Shown here: in pieces, positions 1 to 12,243 of the stretch
Numbering within the stretch: the stretch's first letter is position 1
How the letters are laid out: every line of letters starts with the position of its first letter
Assembly (NCBI GenBank): GCA_022818135.1
Contig: JAFMSR010000008.1
Coordinates: forward strand, 27,615,003-27,679,002
DNA length: 64,000 nt
DNA from: Saxidomus purpurata
Lineage: Eukaryota > Mollusca > Bivalvia > Venerida > Veneridae
Direction: 5' to 3'
Program-made: the position numbers and the translations under genes
Notes under the pieces: model-generated
Databases searched by the model: none
The model's input: the letters and a program-made list of their open reading frames with translations, nothing else
What the model was told of the DNA's origin: nothing

Positions 1-515
1 ACCGTTCGTGATACCTTCTTTGCCGTGATACCGTCATTGCCGCGATACCGTCATTGCCGTGATACCGTCATTGCCGTGATACCGTCATTGTCGTGATATT
101 GTTATTGCCGTGATATCGTTACTGGCGTTATACCGTCATGGTCGTGATATTGTCATTGCCGTGATACTGTCATTGCCGTGATACCGTCATTGGCGTGATA
201 CCGTCATTGGCGTGATACCGTCTTTGCCGTGATACAGTCATTGTCGTGATACAGTCATTGCCGTGATACCGTCATTACCGTGATACCGTTATTGTCGTGA
301 TACCGTCATTGCCGTGATACCGTCATTTTGCCGTGATACCGTCATTGTCGTGATACCGTCATTGCCGTGATACCGTCATTACCGTGATACCGTCATTGCC
401 GTGATACCATCATTGGCGTTATACCGTCATTACCGTGATACCGTCGTTGTCGCGATACCGTTATTGTCGTGATACCGTCATTGCCGTGATACCGTCATTG
501 CCGTGATACTGTCAT
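1..515. repeat. 17-bp CpG-containing minisatellite
   Basis: About 30 head-to-tail copies of a 17-bp unit close to GTGATACCGTCATTGCC. Variation is mostly C/T at the CpG (gccgtg, gtcgtg) and G/C in tggcg, as expected from CpG decay. One insertion (tcattttgcc near 325) shifts the phase. The array runs off the left edge, so its full size is unknown. There are no spacers, so it is not CRISPR-like. Confidence 0.95.
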
Positions 516-1629
516 TCTCGGGATGTCCGGTGCGCATTCTTCTGTTTCGTTACTTTCGAGAGTAGTGTAATGAAGGAACAGGGACGCCGGACAATGTTAT
601 ACCTTTTGAGACTAAAATGTGTCATGATATTGACTTGTTTATGTTTAGACAGAATATTTTGTCTGAGAAAGTATCTTAGTTTATGGACTGGCGGCGGTTC
701 ACGTCTATGGAGAATTGAGAAAATATATTTAAGTACTAATTTTCCTCTGTAATTGAGTTTGCTTCATGCTGTTGACAACGTCTGTTCGTTACAGAAACAA
801 ATGATTCGATAAATAGTGAAAAGATGGATTGTTAACTTACTTGAAACCTGGCGTAGACGACAGAAAGTGGAAATTTACGTAAAACAATGCGATCCTAAAC
901 ATTCCTTTCCCATTCGTCATACATGTTTTTGAAGTATTGTTTCATTACTCAGTCTCACAAGTTACAATTGCCATTTTTGTATAAAAACGTTCTTTTTTCT
1001 TTGGAATTTGGCAGGAATGTTTGACTGTTGTGTCTTGGTTGCAATGATAACGGTCTTAACCTGACGCATGTGAAATTAATTTGACCAAAGATAACCACAT
1101 ATTCTCGCTAATAGTAGTTCTCTTAGTCTATTTCTTAGAATTATGAATAAAACTCATACGATTGAGGTTATGTTTACATTAATGATGATATCACATATCG
1201 ATATATTAATTCAACTATTTTTACATACATAATTGGCAAGCTTCAAAGGTTTTACTCTCTGTTATCCGATTATATCTAATGATATGCTAAATTTACATAA
1301 TTACTCTAGCATTAACCTTATTAAGAACCATCTGATATGAGACTGCATGTCACTTCCCACACACCATGTAATTGTATACATTACATAATGCCAGAGCGAA
1401 TAGAAAGTATTTAACAGACGTATAACTGTTGGGAAGCTAATTTGTGTATATAATCAACTTGTACCGTAAAATAAATCAAACATCAAAAAAGAATTGGTAA
1501 AGCATTAATAAGATGCATAGCTGAGTCTTACTGGTTACAAAGAACGAACACAGTGGGTCAAAATCCACTGTAATGTATAATAAATTTGGGTAGATGTCTG
1601 TATAGTATTTTTTTTGAATTTCAAACTAT
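516..1629. other. Intergenic, nothing recognised
   Basis: AT-rich sequence with only short chance ORFs. The 60-codon ORF at 570-752 has no recognisable motif and no flanking splice context. Confidence 0.6.
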
Positions 1630-2464
1630 GATATGATCTCCATGGTAACAAAAAAGGTAAGTGCAAAGCGAGTTCTAAATGGGAGTAACTAACACTGAAC
1701 TTAGTGATATGATCTCCATGGTAACAAAAAAATAAGTGCAAAGCGATTTCTAAAAGGGAGTAACTAACACCGAACTAAGTGACATGATCTCCATGGTAAC
1801 AAAAAAGGTAAGTGCAAAGCGAGTTCTAAAAGGGAGTAACTAACACCGAACTAAGTGATATGATCTCCATGGTAACAAAAAAGGTGAGTGCAAAGCGAGT
1901 TCTAAAAGGGAGTAACTCACACCGAACTAAGTGATATGATCTCTATGGTAACAAAAAAGGTAAGTGCAAAGCGAGTTCTAAAAGGGAGTAACTCACACCG
2001 AACTAAGTGATATGATCTCCATGGTAACAAAAAAGGTAAGTGCAAAGCGAGTTCTAAAAGGGAGTAACTAACACCGAACTAAGTGATATGATCTCCATGG
2101 TAACAAAAAAGGTAAATGCAAAGCGAGTTCTAAAAGGGAGTAACTAACACCGAACTAAGTGATATGATCTCCATGGTAACAAAAAAGGTAAGTGCAAAGC
2201 GAGTTCTAAAAGGGAGTAACTAACACCGAACTAAGTGACATGATCTCCATGGTAACAAAAAAGTAAGTGCAAAGCGATTTCTAAAAGGGAGTAACTAACA
2301 CCGAACTAAGTGACATGATCTCCATGGTAACAAAAAAGGTAAGTGCAAAGCGAGTTCTAAAAGGGAGTAACTAACACCGAACTAAGTGACATGATCTCCA
2401 TGGTAACAAAAAAGGTAAGTGCAAAGCGAGTTCTAAAAGGGAGTAACTAACACCGAACTAAGTG
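1630..2464. repeat. 76-bp minisatellite, 11 copies
   Basis: Eleven direct copies of a 76-bp unit, starting at 1630, 1706, about 1781 and so on, with the last ending near 2464. Each begins GATATGATCTCCATGGTAAC and contains AAAAAAGGTAAGTGCAAAGC. Copies are over 90% alike. Two subtypes are visible: the copies near 1706 and 2236 carry gcgatttct instead of gcgagttct and a shortened A-run junction. The unit contains a perfect splice-donor-like GGTAAGT and an AA/CTAAC branch-point-like string. Confidence 0.95.
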
Positions 2465-2465
2465 A

Positions 2466-5400
2466 GATGTGCTTAAGGATAATGATAACCTCTCTGAATA
2501 TTAAATGTTCTCCACATCAAGCGAAAATAACTGGTCGATGTAATAATAGGTCTAATATCTCCAAAGAAGTTTGAGTTTCTTCTTTTAGTAATGGATTTAG
2601 GTAAGTATTGTATTTTCTCAATTTTGTGGTAAATGCGCTGTATAATTTACAGGATGCCGTTGACGCTGATATTTTACAAAGATTTCGATATTTGATGAAT
2701 AGGCTCTGTGGGAATGCAAGGAAGTTATGTTATTAAATATATGCTCCGTAGGAAAAGACAATAGACACTTCTCCATTAGAGATAGCCAATTCTACATTTA
2801 TGTGGGAAGTTTTCAGAACTGTGGCTAAATTTACGAAATGATATCCGGTTAAGGGGTGTTCATTGTAATAGTACTCAACGATTTGGAGTTCTGATACAGA
2901 GTAATCAACCACGAAGGCCTTACAAAGTAAAAAACATGCAATGGGCAATCTTTTTCATGGATATATCAGTACGTCATTAGGCATAACATGACGTCACGTA
3001 ATGCCCAATGACGGGGTGCGCCTGACAACGTCTTGGATGTCTTCATGGTATAATAAACAACGATTTGGAGCTCTGATGCGCAGTATTAATCACGAATGCC
3101 GCAGAAATATACTTTGAAAATATTGCGATGATTAAAGCGGCCATAATGCTGTAATCTAGTTGTTAGAACTGTCTGTCAATGTTAGTGTACAAAAGCATTA
3201 TTTGATACCAGAGTATCCAATTTTACTTTTTCACCTAGTGGTGTAAATTAATCTATGTGATTTAAGTATCGAACGAAAGCTAGGGTTTCATTGTAAATAG
3301 GTCTACGGAAAACATTGCACGAAAGTGTAAATGCGATACATCTAACCAACAGGGACATATTTAAAACATGCGTAACGTTACCGAGTTAATGAATATGTTA
3401 CATTTCACTGTACATGTAAGGCATCACATTGCGAATTTTTTATATAAAATAAATTCTTCTTACCTTTCTCAAAGTCTGGGGCAATACTTGAATCATATTT
3501 AGAACTTTGTCCATTTGTCTCACTAATCCCTAGTAGTACATTCAAAACTGCTTGTCTGAAAGCAAAAATGGAGAGAAAAAACTAGCTAAAAGTATTTTTT
3601 TAAAAGTACAAGTAAAACCGTTTATAACTTCAACAAAATAATTTTTGATGATATGATAGGAGCACAACTTCTGTCCAACCAATATTCATGCACCACCATT
3701 TACAGTTATTACATTACATTACAGCTGAACCTTAGTATATTTCAATTAGATATATCTCTTATCCCTGGATTGTTTTAAATATAATCAGCTCATAAGCTAT
3801 GAGGTAACCATTGTTTTTAATTGAACACAACCCTCGAGTTTCAAAAGCTTTATCTCGACAAAACGATTGTTTCAATTTTAGTAGAAATGAATATGGACTT
3901 CCGCTAAGAACATGAATAGCTCTGAAGTGTAACACGAGGGCGAAAACCGTTTCTATACAATGGCCGACAGACAGGTAATAAAGTACGGAATACATACATA
4001 ACAAAACTGTTCTAAATAAACTGGTCGATGACAAATTGTCTGATTATTCCAGAATGGGCTAGCACGCAGCCATAATGGGTATTTTGAGACGGAAATAATT
4101 TACCAAGAGTCGGATTTACATCTTCAATTTATATCAGTGTTATACATTGTATAGCTCTAAAAAGTGTAAGTGCTTTACTTGTTGAAATGCAAATGCAAAT
4201 GGCCAGAATAATGAAACAGTTCCTCGTAGGACTTGAACTGTGACGGAAGAAACATTTGGATTAAAAACTTGCACTTAAGCCCGTTTATCTTTGCAAATAT
4301 CGCCAAAAGAGATTTACACGTATTCGAATTGCAGGGTATACAAAATCAAAGCACTGAAACTGCTGAAAGACTGTCAGCGGGATAAGCTGTAAAGAAACCT
4401 CACAGCTAGTCTCAAATGTATGGTCTAGGTTCTTACTGCAGTAATACTGATTGAAAAGGTCTAGATTAAAATCATGCTTTTTTGTAGGGCCATAGCTTTT
4501 GATGGACTTTATTTATCGTCTTGTGCTAATATTCATTTTATAAGGGTCCGGCCGGCAGCAGAGTCGCTGATCAGTAAGAGTGACAGAAAAGCTGAGGCCT
4601 TGGCATGTCTCCCAACAGAAAGGAACTTATATAGACAAAGTTGATGGAAATATTTTTACCTGATGCAATTAGCAAAACTGTGGTTGTATGCCAAAAGTAG
4701 GTCAACGGTGACCAATGAGATATATGAATGAAATTGACCTAGTTATGGTGTCTGGCTATGGATACTTTACTAATTGAATTACAATTTTGAAAATGGACAA
4801 AAAGAACTTTTAAACAAAACCAATCTATCTGTTTAAACATTGGTAAAAATATTCAATAATAAACAAGAAATATGTATATAAAATTTACATAATTCATATT
4901 ATTATTATACCTAGCCTACTTGTATTGAATTTTTGAAAAATACTAAAAACGAAAGAATTTTGTATATCTCACATGAAGGTGCAACAGTAACACCTGAATC
5001 TTCCTTCAGAAATAAGATATCTGCATGACATTCAATTGTTTTTGATGCTAAGTAATGAAATACTGTTTTATATCAGTAAAATATAAAAAATTATCAGATG
5101 GAATGTGATGATATGGTCTCGTTTCAGTCAGAGCGTGATGATAGAGGTCTGCCGGAACTACATTTTTCAGTGGTGCATGTACATTTTTTAACAGTTACCA
5201 TTAGCTCGTGAACATTTTAAAACTGTATCATTGTTTGTTGAGATACATTCCATATTCACTAAAAACTAACAAATATCCTCTAAATGTTACATTTTTCTAC
5301 CTGTTGTACGTGTTATTGTCCTGCTGCAGTGGTGCATTAGGTAATATCGTGTAACGTTCAGTGTATTACTGTTGTTATTTTTGCTATTTTATATTACCTA

Positions 5401-5847
5401 CTGCAAATCAATCAATGTCACTTTTCGAGAGGCAAAAAAAAGAGACATCATTATTACTTAGTGTCAATATGTACACAAGTATATATAGTGAGTTGTACTC
5501 GGGAAAGGACGAGAAATGAACAATTGCATTCTACGCGTGTTCTACTTATCAGACGTGTACTTTTGCCTTTAATTTGAATTTATACATGCAATAAGCTTGG
5601 TAGATTTATTATAAAACTTTCTTGACGTTCCTTCTACAATTTTAATGGCCGACATTTGTTGTTTTGTGTGTGTGTGCGTATTCGCCATTGTTTCACTTTG
5701 GTAGGGATTGTTTCACATTTATACATGGCTATTAAATGCATCTTATGAGTACAGTTTTCTACTTTATGTCATTTTCAAAAGTATTTACAATGTTAATCCC
5801 ACCAGACATGTACAACGGAGAAAAATTCCAGATGCGATATAACATAA
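2466..5847. other. Intergenic, a small duplication only
   Basis: No gene recognised. A diverged direct repeat of about 58 bp (2873-2932 and 3054-3112, both containing CAACGATTTGGAG) suggests a small local duplication. The rest is AT-rich sequence with short ORFs lacking any motif. Confidence 0.55.
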
Positions 5848-6025
5848 CAGTAAACTCCGTTTATAACGACCCGGATATAGCGAAATTCCGGATATAAGGA
5901 ACACACTTTCTGGACCCAATATTTTTTTCCTTTTATATAAACATGCTATATGGGTATAACAAACTCCGGAAGTAAAGAACAAATTTAAATGGTCCCAAGG
6001 GGTTCGTTATAAATGGAGTTTACTG
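5848..6025. mobile_element. pogo/Tigger-like MITE, copy 1 (178 bp)
   Basis: Terminal inverted repeats: the left end is CAGTAAACTCCGTTTATAAC and the right end is the complement of the same sequence (GTTATAAATGGAGTTTACTG). The 3' side is followed by TA; the 5' side reads AA, so one target TA looks mutated. TIRs of the form CAGTnnAnnTCnnTTATAACGA with TA duplications are typical of pogo/Tigger elements (established knowledge). The length equals that of the copy at 54300-54477. It has no transposase. Confidence 0.8.
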
Positions 6026-6803
6026 TAACTGTTTTGAAAAACATTTACGGAATCGTTGTTATTACATGCTTCTTACAGTAGTTATGTCTTTGTAACCATC
6101 ATGGAAACACAGTTAGCAATTCTGTGTCTCAAAATTTAGAATCCCTTCCTTTTTTCAAAATCTGTTCCTGTTACATTTTCTTAATATTCTCTACGATTGT
6201 TTTGTCATTTTGATGAATGGAACCAATTTTAAGTGCGTCTTCTAGCAAGTGCACGAATCTTATAATAAAACCTCAGACAGTCGGGCGTGTTATTATTTGA
6301 AGAAGATCGTGTAGAAACAGTTACATACATTTTTCATTTTGTAACTGCGGGTTTTTTTTTTGTGTACAAAATGTTGTTATGTAGCAGAAGCAATATCGTC
6401 TTGTTGGTATAATACTGGGCATAAACGCGGATAATTTTACACCGATAAATGCACTATCTCATCGAAGGAAAACTCCTGCCTATTGTCTGTTTGAATCAAA
6501 ATGCAAATGCACTAGCTGCTTTTTAAACACTGGAAATACATTTGTCTTCCGTATGACAATTTAATTATTTCAGATTAAATGACAGCATTCCTGGTTCCGT
6601 GTTTTTACAGTACATAGTTTCTGCTCTAATTCAAACAATTATTTTGTACTGGAGAACAGTTTACGGGTTCATTACTATGACTCTGTCAGTTTGTTTTTTA
6701 GATTGACTTAATACACTGTTATTCTACGTTTATTTCACCGTTTAAACATGGCTTATCGTGTTTCTGTCTACAGGAAACATGGACATTTTTAAAGATAAAG
6801 ATG
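6026..6803. other. Intergenic, nothing recognised
   Basis: AT-rich spacer between a MITE and a SINE, with no supported gene. Confidence 0.55.
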
Positions 6804-7045
6804 ACCGCCTCCGTGTCCGAGTGGAAAGAGTCGCTGACTTGAGATCACTGTAAACTCCCATATATGAGGACCATCGGTTCGAGCCTTGCTACCAACCATG
6901 TCTCTTTATGTGAGGTAGTTGGCAGTTTCTTACGGAGGATCGGGGTCTAGTACTGGTTCTACCCAGGAACGATTGTTAGGTAAAACTGCCCGTCTGTTAA
7001 AATGACTAACGTAGGAACGGGCGTTAAACTCATCAAAGATGTCAG
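6804..7045 (+). mobile_element. tRNA-derived SINE
   Basis: An internal Pol III promoter is visible: A-box-like TGTCCGAGTGG near 6814-6824 and B-box GGTTCGAGCC at 6876-6885. The tail GGGCGTTAAACTCATC resembles the 3' end shared by many molluscan and vertebrate V-type SINEs. The variable-loop length would suit a Ser/Leu-type tRNA ancestor. The anticodon arm is too degenerate for a functional tRNA. Confidence 0.7.
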
Positions 7046-7096
7046 AAATATGTGGGTTTCTTAGAGTCTCTGTCGAAATCATAGGGCTTAATATAT

Positions 7097-7727
7097 ACTG
7101 AAAGGATAAAGAAACGCAGGGTATCAATATATGCAACAATTTTTTTAATGCTTGGCCTAGAATTATGAAAACCGGTCAGAAGACTATCTTGGTCACTTGT
7201 GCATTGCACCATGCCACATAGAGAAGGTGATAAAAAGCAAAAAACACGTGCAGAATAATGATGACAAGTTTGTCAAAACATCTGGTCATACCACTTGATA
7301 CTCTTGAGGTATACACATCGCTTTCCGCTATTTACATTGAATTTGAAGCTCTTGCAATCATGGTACGGCTGAGGGGTCAGGCCTTTGCATTGCTTATGCA
7401 AGGTCAGAGGCAACAACAACGGTTGCTATGCAGTTCAGTGTGAATGTTTCCACCATAAAATGTCTTGTCCGTCGTTTGAGAGAAACTGAAAGGGTTTCCG
7501 ACCGACCTCGATCGGGACGAGTCAGTCGATTTCACTTTGCGATATTGGGGGTACCGTTAATTGTTCTTCATTTACTAATGAACTACTGGTTAAAATCTAA
7601 TGACATTTTGGTAATTTGTTGATTAAAGTTTTTTTTTTCATATTCATATAAAATATTGTATATATTATCAAACACATCACTTTAAATCACCTCAAATGTT
7701 TACCCTGCGTTTCTTTATCCTTTCAGT
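7097..7727 (+). mobile_element. Decayed Tc1-like transposon with TIRs
   Basis: Perfect 27-bp inverted ends: ACTGAAAGGATAAAGAAACG at the left and its complement ending at about 7727 on the right. The 631-bp element is far shorter than an intact Tc1 (about 1.6 kb). Only the N-terminal DNA-binding part of the transposase survives inside (separate entry). A similar TIR end occurs alone near 55820-55850. Confidence 0.8.
7360..7530 (+). pseudogene. Tc1-like transposase N-terminal fragment, frameshifted
   Basis: Two frames join into the paired-like DNA-binding domain of a Tc1 transposase. Codons from 7360 read MVRLRGQAFALLMQGQRQQQ, matching the first helix-turn-helix start. After a frameshift near 7420, codons from 7428 read MQFSVNVSTIKCLVRRLRE then TERVSDRPRSGR, the usual GRPR-type linker. 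No DDE catalytic domain follows, because the element is internally deleted. It is non-functional. The family call rests on motif recall, not a search. Confidence 0.75.
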
Positions 7728-8320
7728 TTATATCTATTATAGCTATCTGAATCAAAATTTGGGTATTGAAGTTTGTTCTCAGGAGAATCTCAGCCTTTCC
7801 ATTGAAACTAAATTGAATTTCAAACTGATTTCTAGAAGAATTTTATATATTGATATTCCATTCCGCTGGTTGAAATTTGATTCGAAATAATTGCTTTCTA
7901 CTTTAAGGAACTTTTTTGTCGAATTTGAAATTCATTGTCGAATAGCACATCGATTTGTTTGATTAAGTCCATGAAAATCTAATGAAAAATAAGTTCAATG
8001 GAAGTTAGCTTAACTTCCGTTTTCGAGATTTTAATGAGATTTTAGTGAGAGTGAGATTTTAGTGAGATTCTTATAGACTAGAACAAATACTTTTCATCAG
8101 TGACGTGGTGATCAAGAAACTAACTCTAAGTTTCTTCTTATTATTTGTGAATTAAATGCAGCAGTATGTACAATTTACTGACTAGCAATTGCATATATTT
8201 AACGAGCAATAATACATCAAATAATTCTGACACGCAATATGTCAACCATTTTTTTTATAATAATAGCTACGTACAATATCTATGGAACGCCTTTACTGTC
8301 TTATTATGTTGTATTGTATT
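7728..8320. other. Intergenic, nothing recognised
   Basis: AT-rich spacer. Short ORFs here have no motif. Confidence 0.5.
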
Positions 8321-8810
8321 ATACGCAGTGCATTTTTATGTAGATCTATACGAGGTACAAATTTCATTTGACATGGTACATGCATAGTTAGATGGGGTCA
8401 CTTTTTTGTGATATGCAGTGCTTTTTCTTTTATATGTGGTGGTTATTTAATGATATGCAGTGCAAAAGTGTGTGTATACAGTAGAATAACCATTATATGC
8501 AGTACAAACAACATTATATGCAGTTAGTTTTTCGATACATGAGGTGGTTTTTTTATTATTTGCAGTAGTTGTACCTTTATACGTTGTATGTTGATTAATA
8601 TATGTGGTAGATGTTTAAATGTATGAAGTGATTTCGTTTCATTGTATAAGTGGTGAAATATTACTTATACTAAGATAATAAACCAATATGTGCGGTGCAT
8701 ATGTCAATATACATGGTGTCAACAACTTTGTATGTAGTAAATTCCTTTTAATTATGTTTGGTCCGAATAACTGTATAAGATGTACTTACGGCATTATATG
8801 CGGTGCTGAT
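8321..8810. repeat. Highly degenerate 21-22 bp periodic array
   Basis: A core close to ATATGCAGTG recurs at 8411, 8432, 8453, 8475, 8495, 8516, 8535, 8557, 8579, 8600, 8621, 8644, 8665, 8687, 8708, 8730, 8752, 8773 and 8796, with weaker members back to 8348. Steps are 19-23 nt, mostly 21 or 22. The sequence between cores is not conserved. Stops occur in every frame, so it is not coding now. It may be an old minisatellite or a phased set of binding sites. Confidence 0.75.
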
Positions 8811-8998
8811 GATACTTAAAGACAGTCTCTAAAAATACTCTCGGAAATTAGCGAGTGAGCTAAGAAAAATTTGCCATGACACCGTACATTCAACATCGAA
8901 TAGCGCTTGCATGTACCTTAAGATTGTTTGTCTGCATGGTCACATAACACATGTATATTTCTAAAGTACTGCGCAACACACTATATAATTACCAATTG

Positions 8999-9943
<945 letters not shown>

Positions 9944-9960
<17 letters not shown>

Positions 9961-10943
9961 CATGTTCATGAGTTGTGGATAATAAAATCCCATCAGAGGG
10001 CTGAGATACGTCCCAAAATCGAGGATGGAATTTCCTTATCCACAGCTCAATGGACATGGTAGATTTATTTTCTCACCGTTTAAATCGCATTTTTATCGCA
10101 GGGACAAGAGTTATTCTTTCTCGTTACATTTATTCTATTTGATCCCGTGTTTTGCACAGAATTACTTACTTGAGCCAAAGCACTCTCTCTCCGCTACACA
10201 AAACAATTCAAACATATTTCCCTGTTAAAGTCTTCATTGAATAAAAAAAGAAACAAAGTAAACTTCAATTTTACCTATTCAAATTTCAATGTAAATGTTT
10301 AGATTTACTTTGGAATTGAAGATACCACCATTAATAGGGCTTGCCTTGACCGTATAGTAAAAACTCGGCATATCATATAACGCAAGAGGGATAAAAAAAT
10401 GAAATCAACTTTTTCTCGAATTTTACTTCAAAACCGCTATAGATGGATAGAAAATGATCTAACTAAGAAAATGAATACCAACAACGCTGTTTATTTCAAA
10501 AATATTTCTTTACAGTCATTTTTCGATTTTTATGTGATGTGCTGGCTGTTTGTAATTAACGTAAAATGAGAGTAAGCGGTGAAGGATAAAGTGAATCTAA
10601 CATGTTCATGTGTTGTGGATAAGGAAATCCCACCCGAGGGCCTCGTTTTTGGACGTATCTCAACCCTCGGTGGGATTTCCTTATCCACAACTCAATGGAC
10701 ATGGTAGATTTATTTTCTCACCGTTTAAATCGCATTTTCACACAAGTAAGAAGGAATATACAGGACGGGGATGAAAAAATGAAAATCAACTTTTTCTCGA
10801 ATTTTACTTCAAAACTGCTATAGATGTATAGAAAATGATCTAACTAAGAAAATGAATACTAGTAACCCTATGTTTATTTGAAAAATAACAATTTTACAGT
10901 CATTTTTTGATATTTATCTCTGCTTACAATTAACGTAAAAATA
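9944..10943. repeat. Direct repeat pair carrying a hairpin (D1, D2)
   Basis: Copy D1 (9944-10570) and copy D2 (10588-10943) share GATAAAG.GAATCTA.CATGTT, then the hairpin, then CTCAATGGACATGGTAGATT and, further on, ATGAAA.TCAACTTTTTCTCG. D1 carries about 270 bp (10105-10385) missing from D2. Each hairpin has arms GTTGTGGATAA..AAATCCCA and complement. The hairpin loops are in opposite orientation in the two copies. Confidence 0.8.
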
Positions 10944-11315
10944 GTCCGGCAGCGATGTGAGATAAGCGATGTGAGATAAGTTTATCTCACATGGGTAAAT
11001 GCGCGGAAATATGTATCTCATAGGTGAGAAAAGGTTATCTATCAACGGTAAATGAGCGGAACTATGTATTTCATAGGAGAGATGAGAATCAGCATTTTAA
11101 AATATGTTGCAGTACCGTAAAATATTCAATAAGCTATGTAAAGTTGTAGTATTGTGGATAGCGATTTATTACAAAAAGTTTCTATGTCGATAATTTGTGC
11201 TAAAATGAGGCATTTTTCGAAATATGTTGTTCTTATTTATCATTTTACGTTCACTCTGCTAGATGTTGGGAGTATCCCTTTAATGTAGCGAATAAGCTAG
11301 TAACCCATATAAAAC

Positions 11316-12172
11316 TGGTAATATATAGAGGATAATTGTTGGTTTCGGTGTTATATCACGTTATAATTTCACCGAGTGAGCACCAAAAGTGATATTTTCA
11401 CGAGTGGCGCAGCCACGAGTGAAAATAACTACTTTTGGTGTTCACGAGTGAAATTATCGTGATATGATATCGATACCAACACTTTTTCTGTTTATTTTAT
11501 GTCTCAAACTCTACTTTTGTTGAGTTTATTTCAATAAAATGTCGAAAATCGCGGGAAACGTCACCAGAAAAGCATCGCAAGTATGACGTCATTTTAAGGA
11601 CGTCATCAGCATATGGTCTCCGGCATTCACTACGCTCGGTATACTCTTTGACGTTTATCCGGGTAACATTTTTTGATAATTTTCACTGCGTGGACAGTGA
11701 GTTTATTGGAATTTATTTAATGTTTTCGAGTGAATTATAGAGTTTTCTCAGTGAAATAAAAGTGATAATCCACAGTTTTGAAACAGTGGATTACCATTTT
11801 TATTTTTCACTGTTTTTGCACTCTTCTACCCGGATTAACGTCAAAAAGTATTCCGAGCGTAATTAATGCTGGAAACCATGCGACGATGACGTCGTTAAGA
11901 TGACGTCATTTGCGCTATGTTTTTTGATGACGTTTCCCGCGATTTTCGTTATTTTATAGAAACAAACTCAATAAAAGTAGAGTTTTAACCATAAAATAAA
12001 CAGAAAAATTGTTGGTATCGGTGTAATATCACGTTAATTTCACTCGTGAACACCAAAAGTTGTCATTTTCACTCGTGGCTGCGCCACTCGTGAAAATATC
12101 ACTTTTGGTGCCCACTCGGTGAAATTATAACGTGATCTTACACCGAAACCAACAATTATCCTCTATATAATC
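11316..12172. mobile_element. ~855-bp fold-back (palindromic) element
   Basis: The left end TATATAGAGGATAATTGTTG is the reverse complement of the right end near 12150-12168. Complementarity continues along both ~400-bp arms (for example CGGGAAACGTCA near 11551 with TGACGTTTCCCG near 11930) to a centre near 11780. Each arm contains a smaller hairpin around CACGAGTGGCGCAGCCACGA (left) and its counterpart (right), so the structure is nested. No transposase is seen. No clear target duplication was found. Confidence 0.85.
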
Positions 12173-12243
12173 CACCGTTATATTTTGATAAACCACCGAA
12201 AAGCATAAAATAAAATTATAAGTGCTACCTATCAACGGGAAAG

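Noticed and set aside
1..515. CRISPR-like array
   Set aside because: Repeats are contiguous 17-bp units without unique spacers, in a eukaryotic context.
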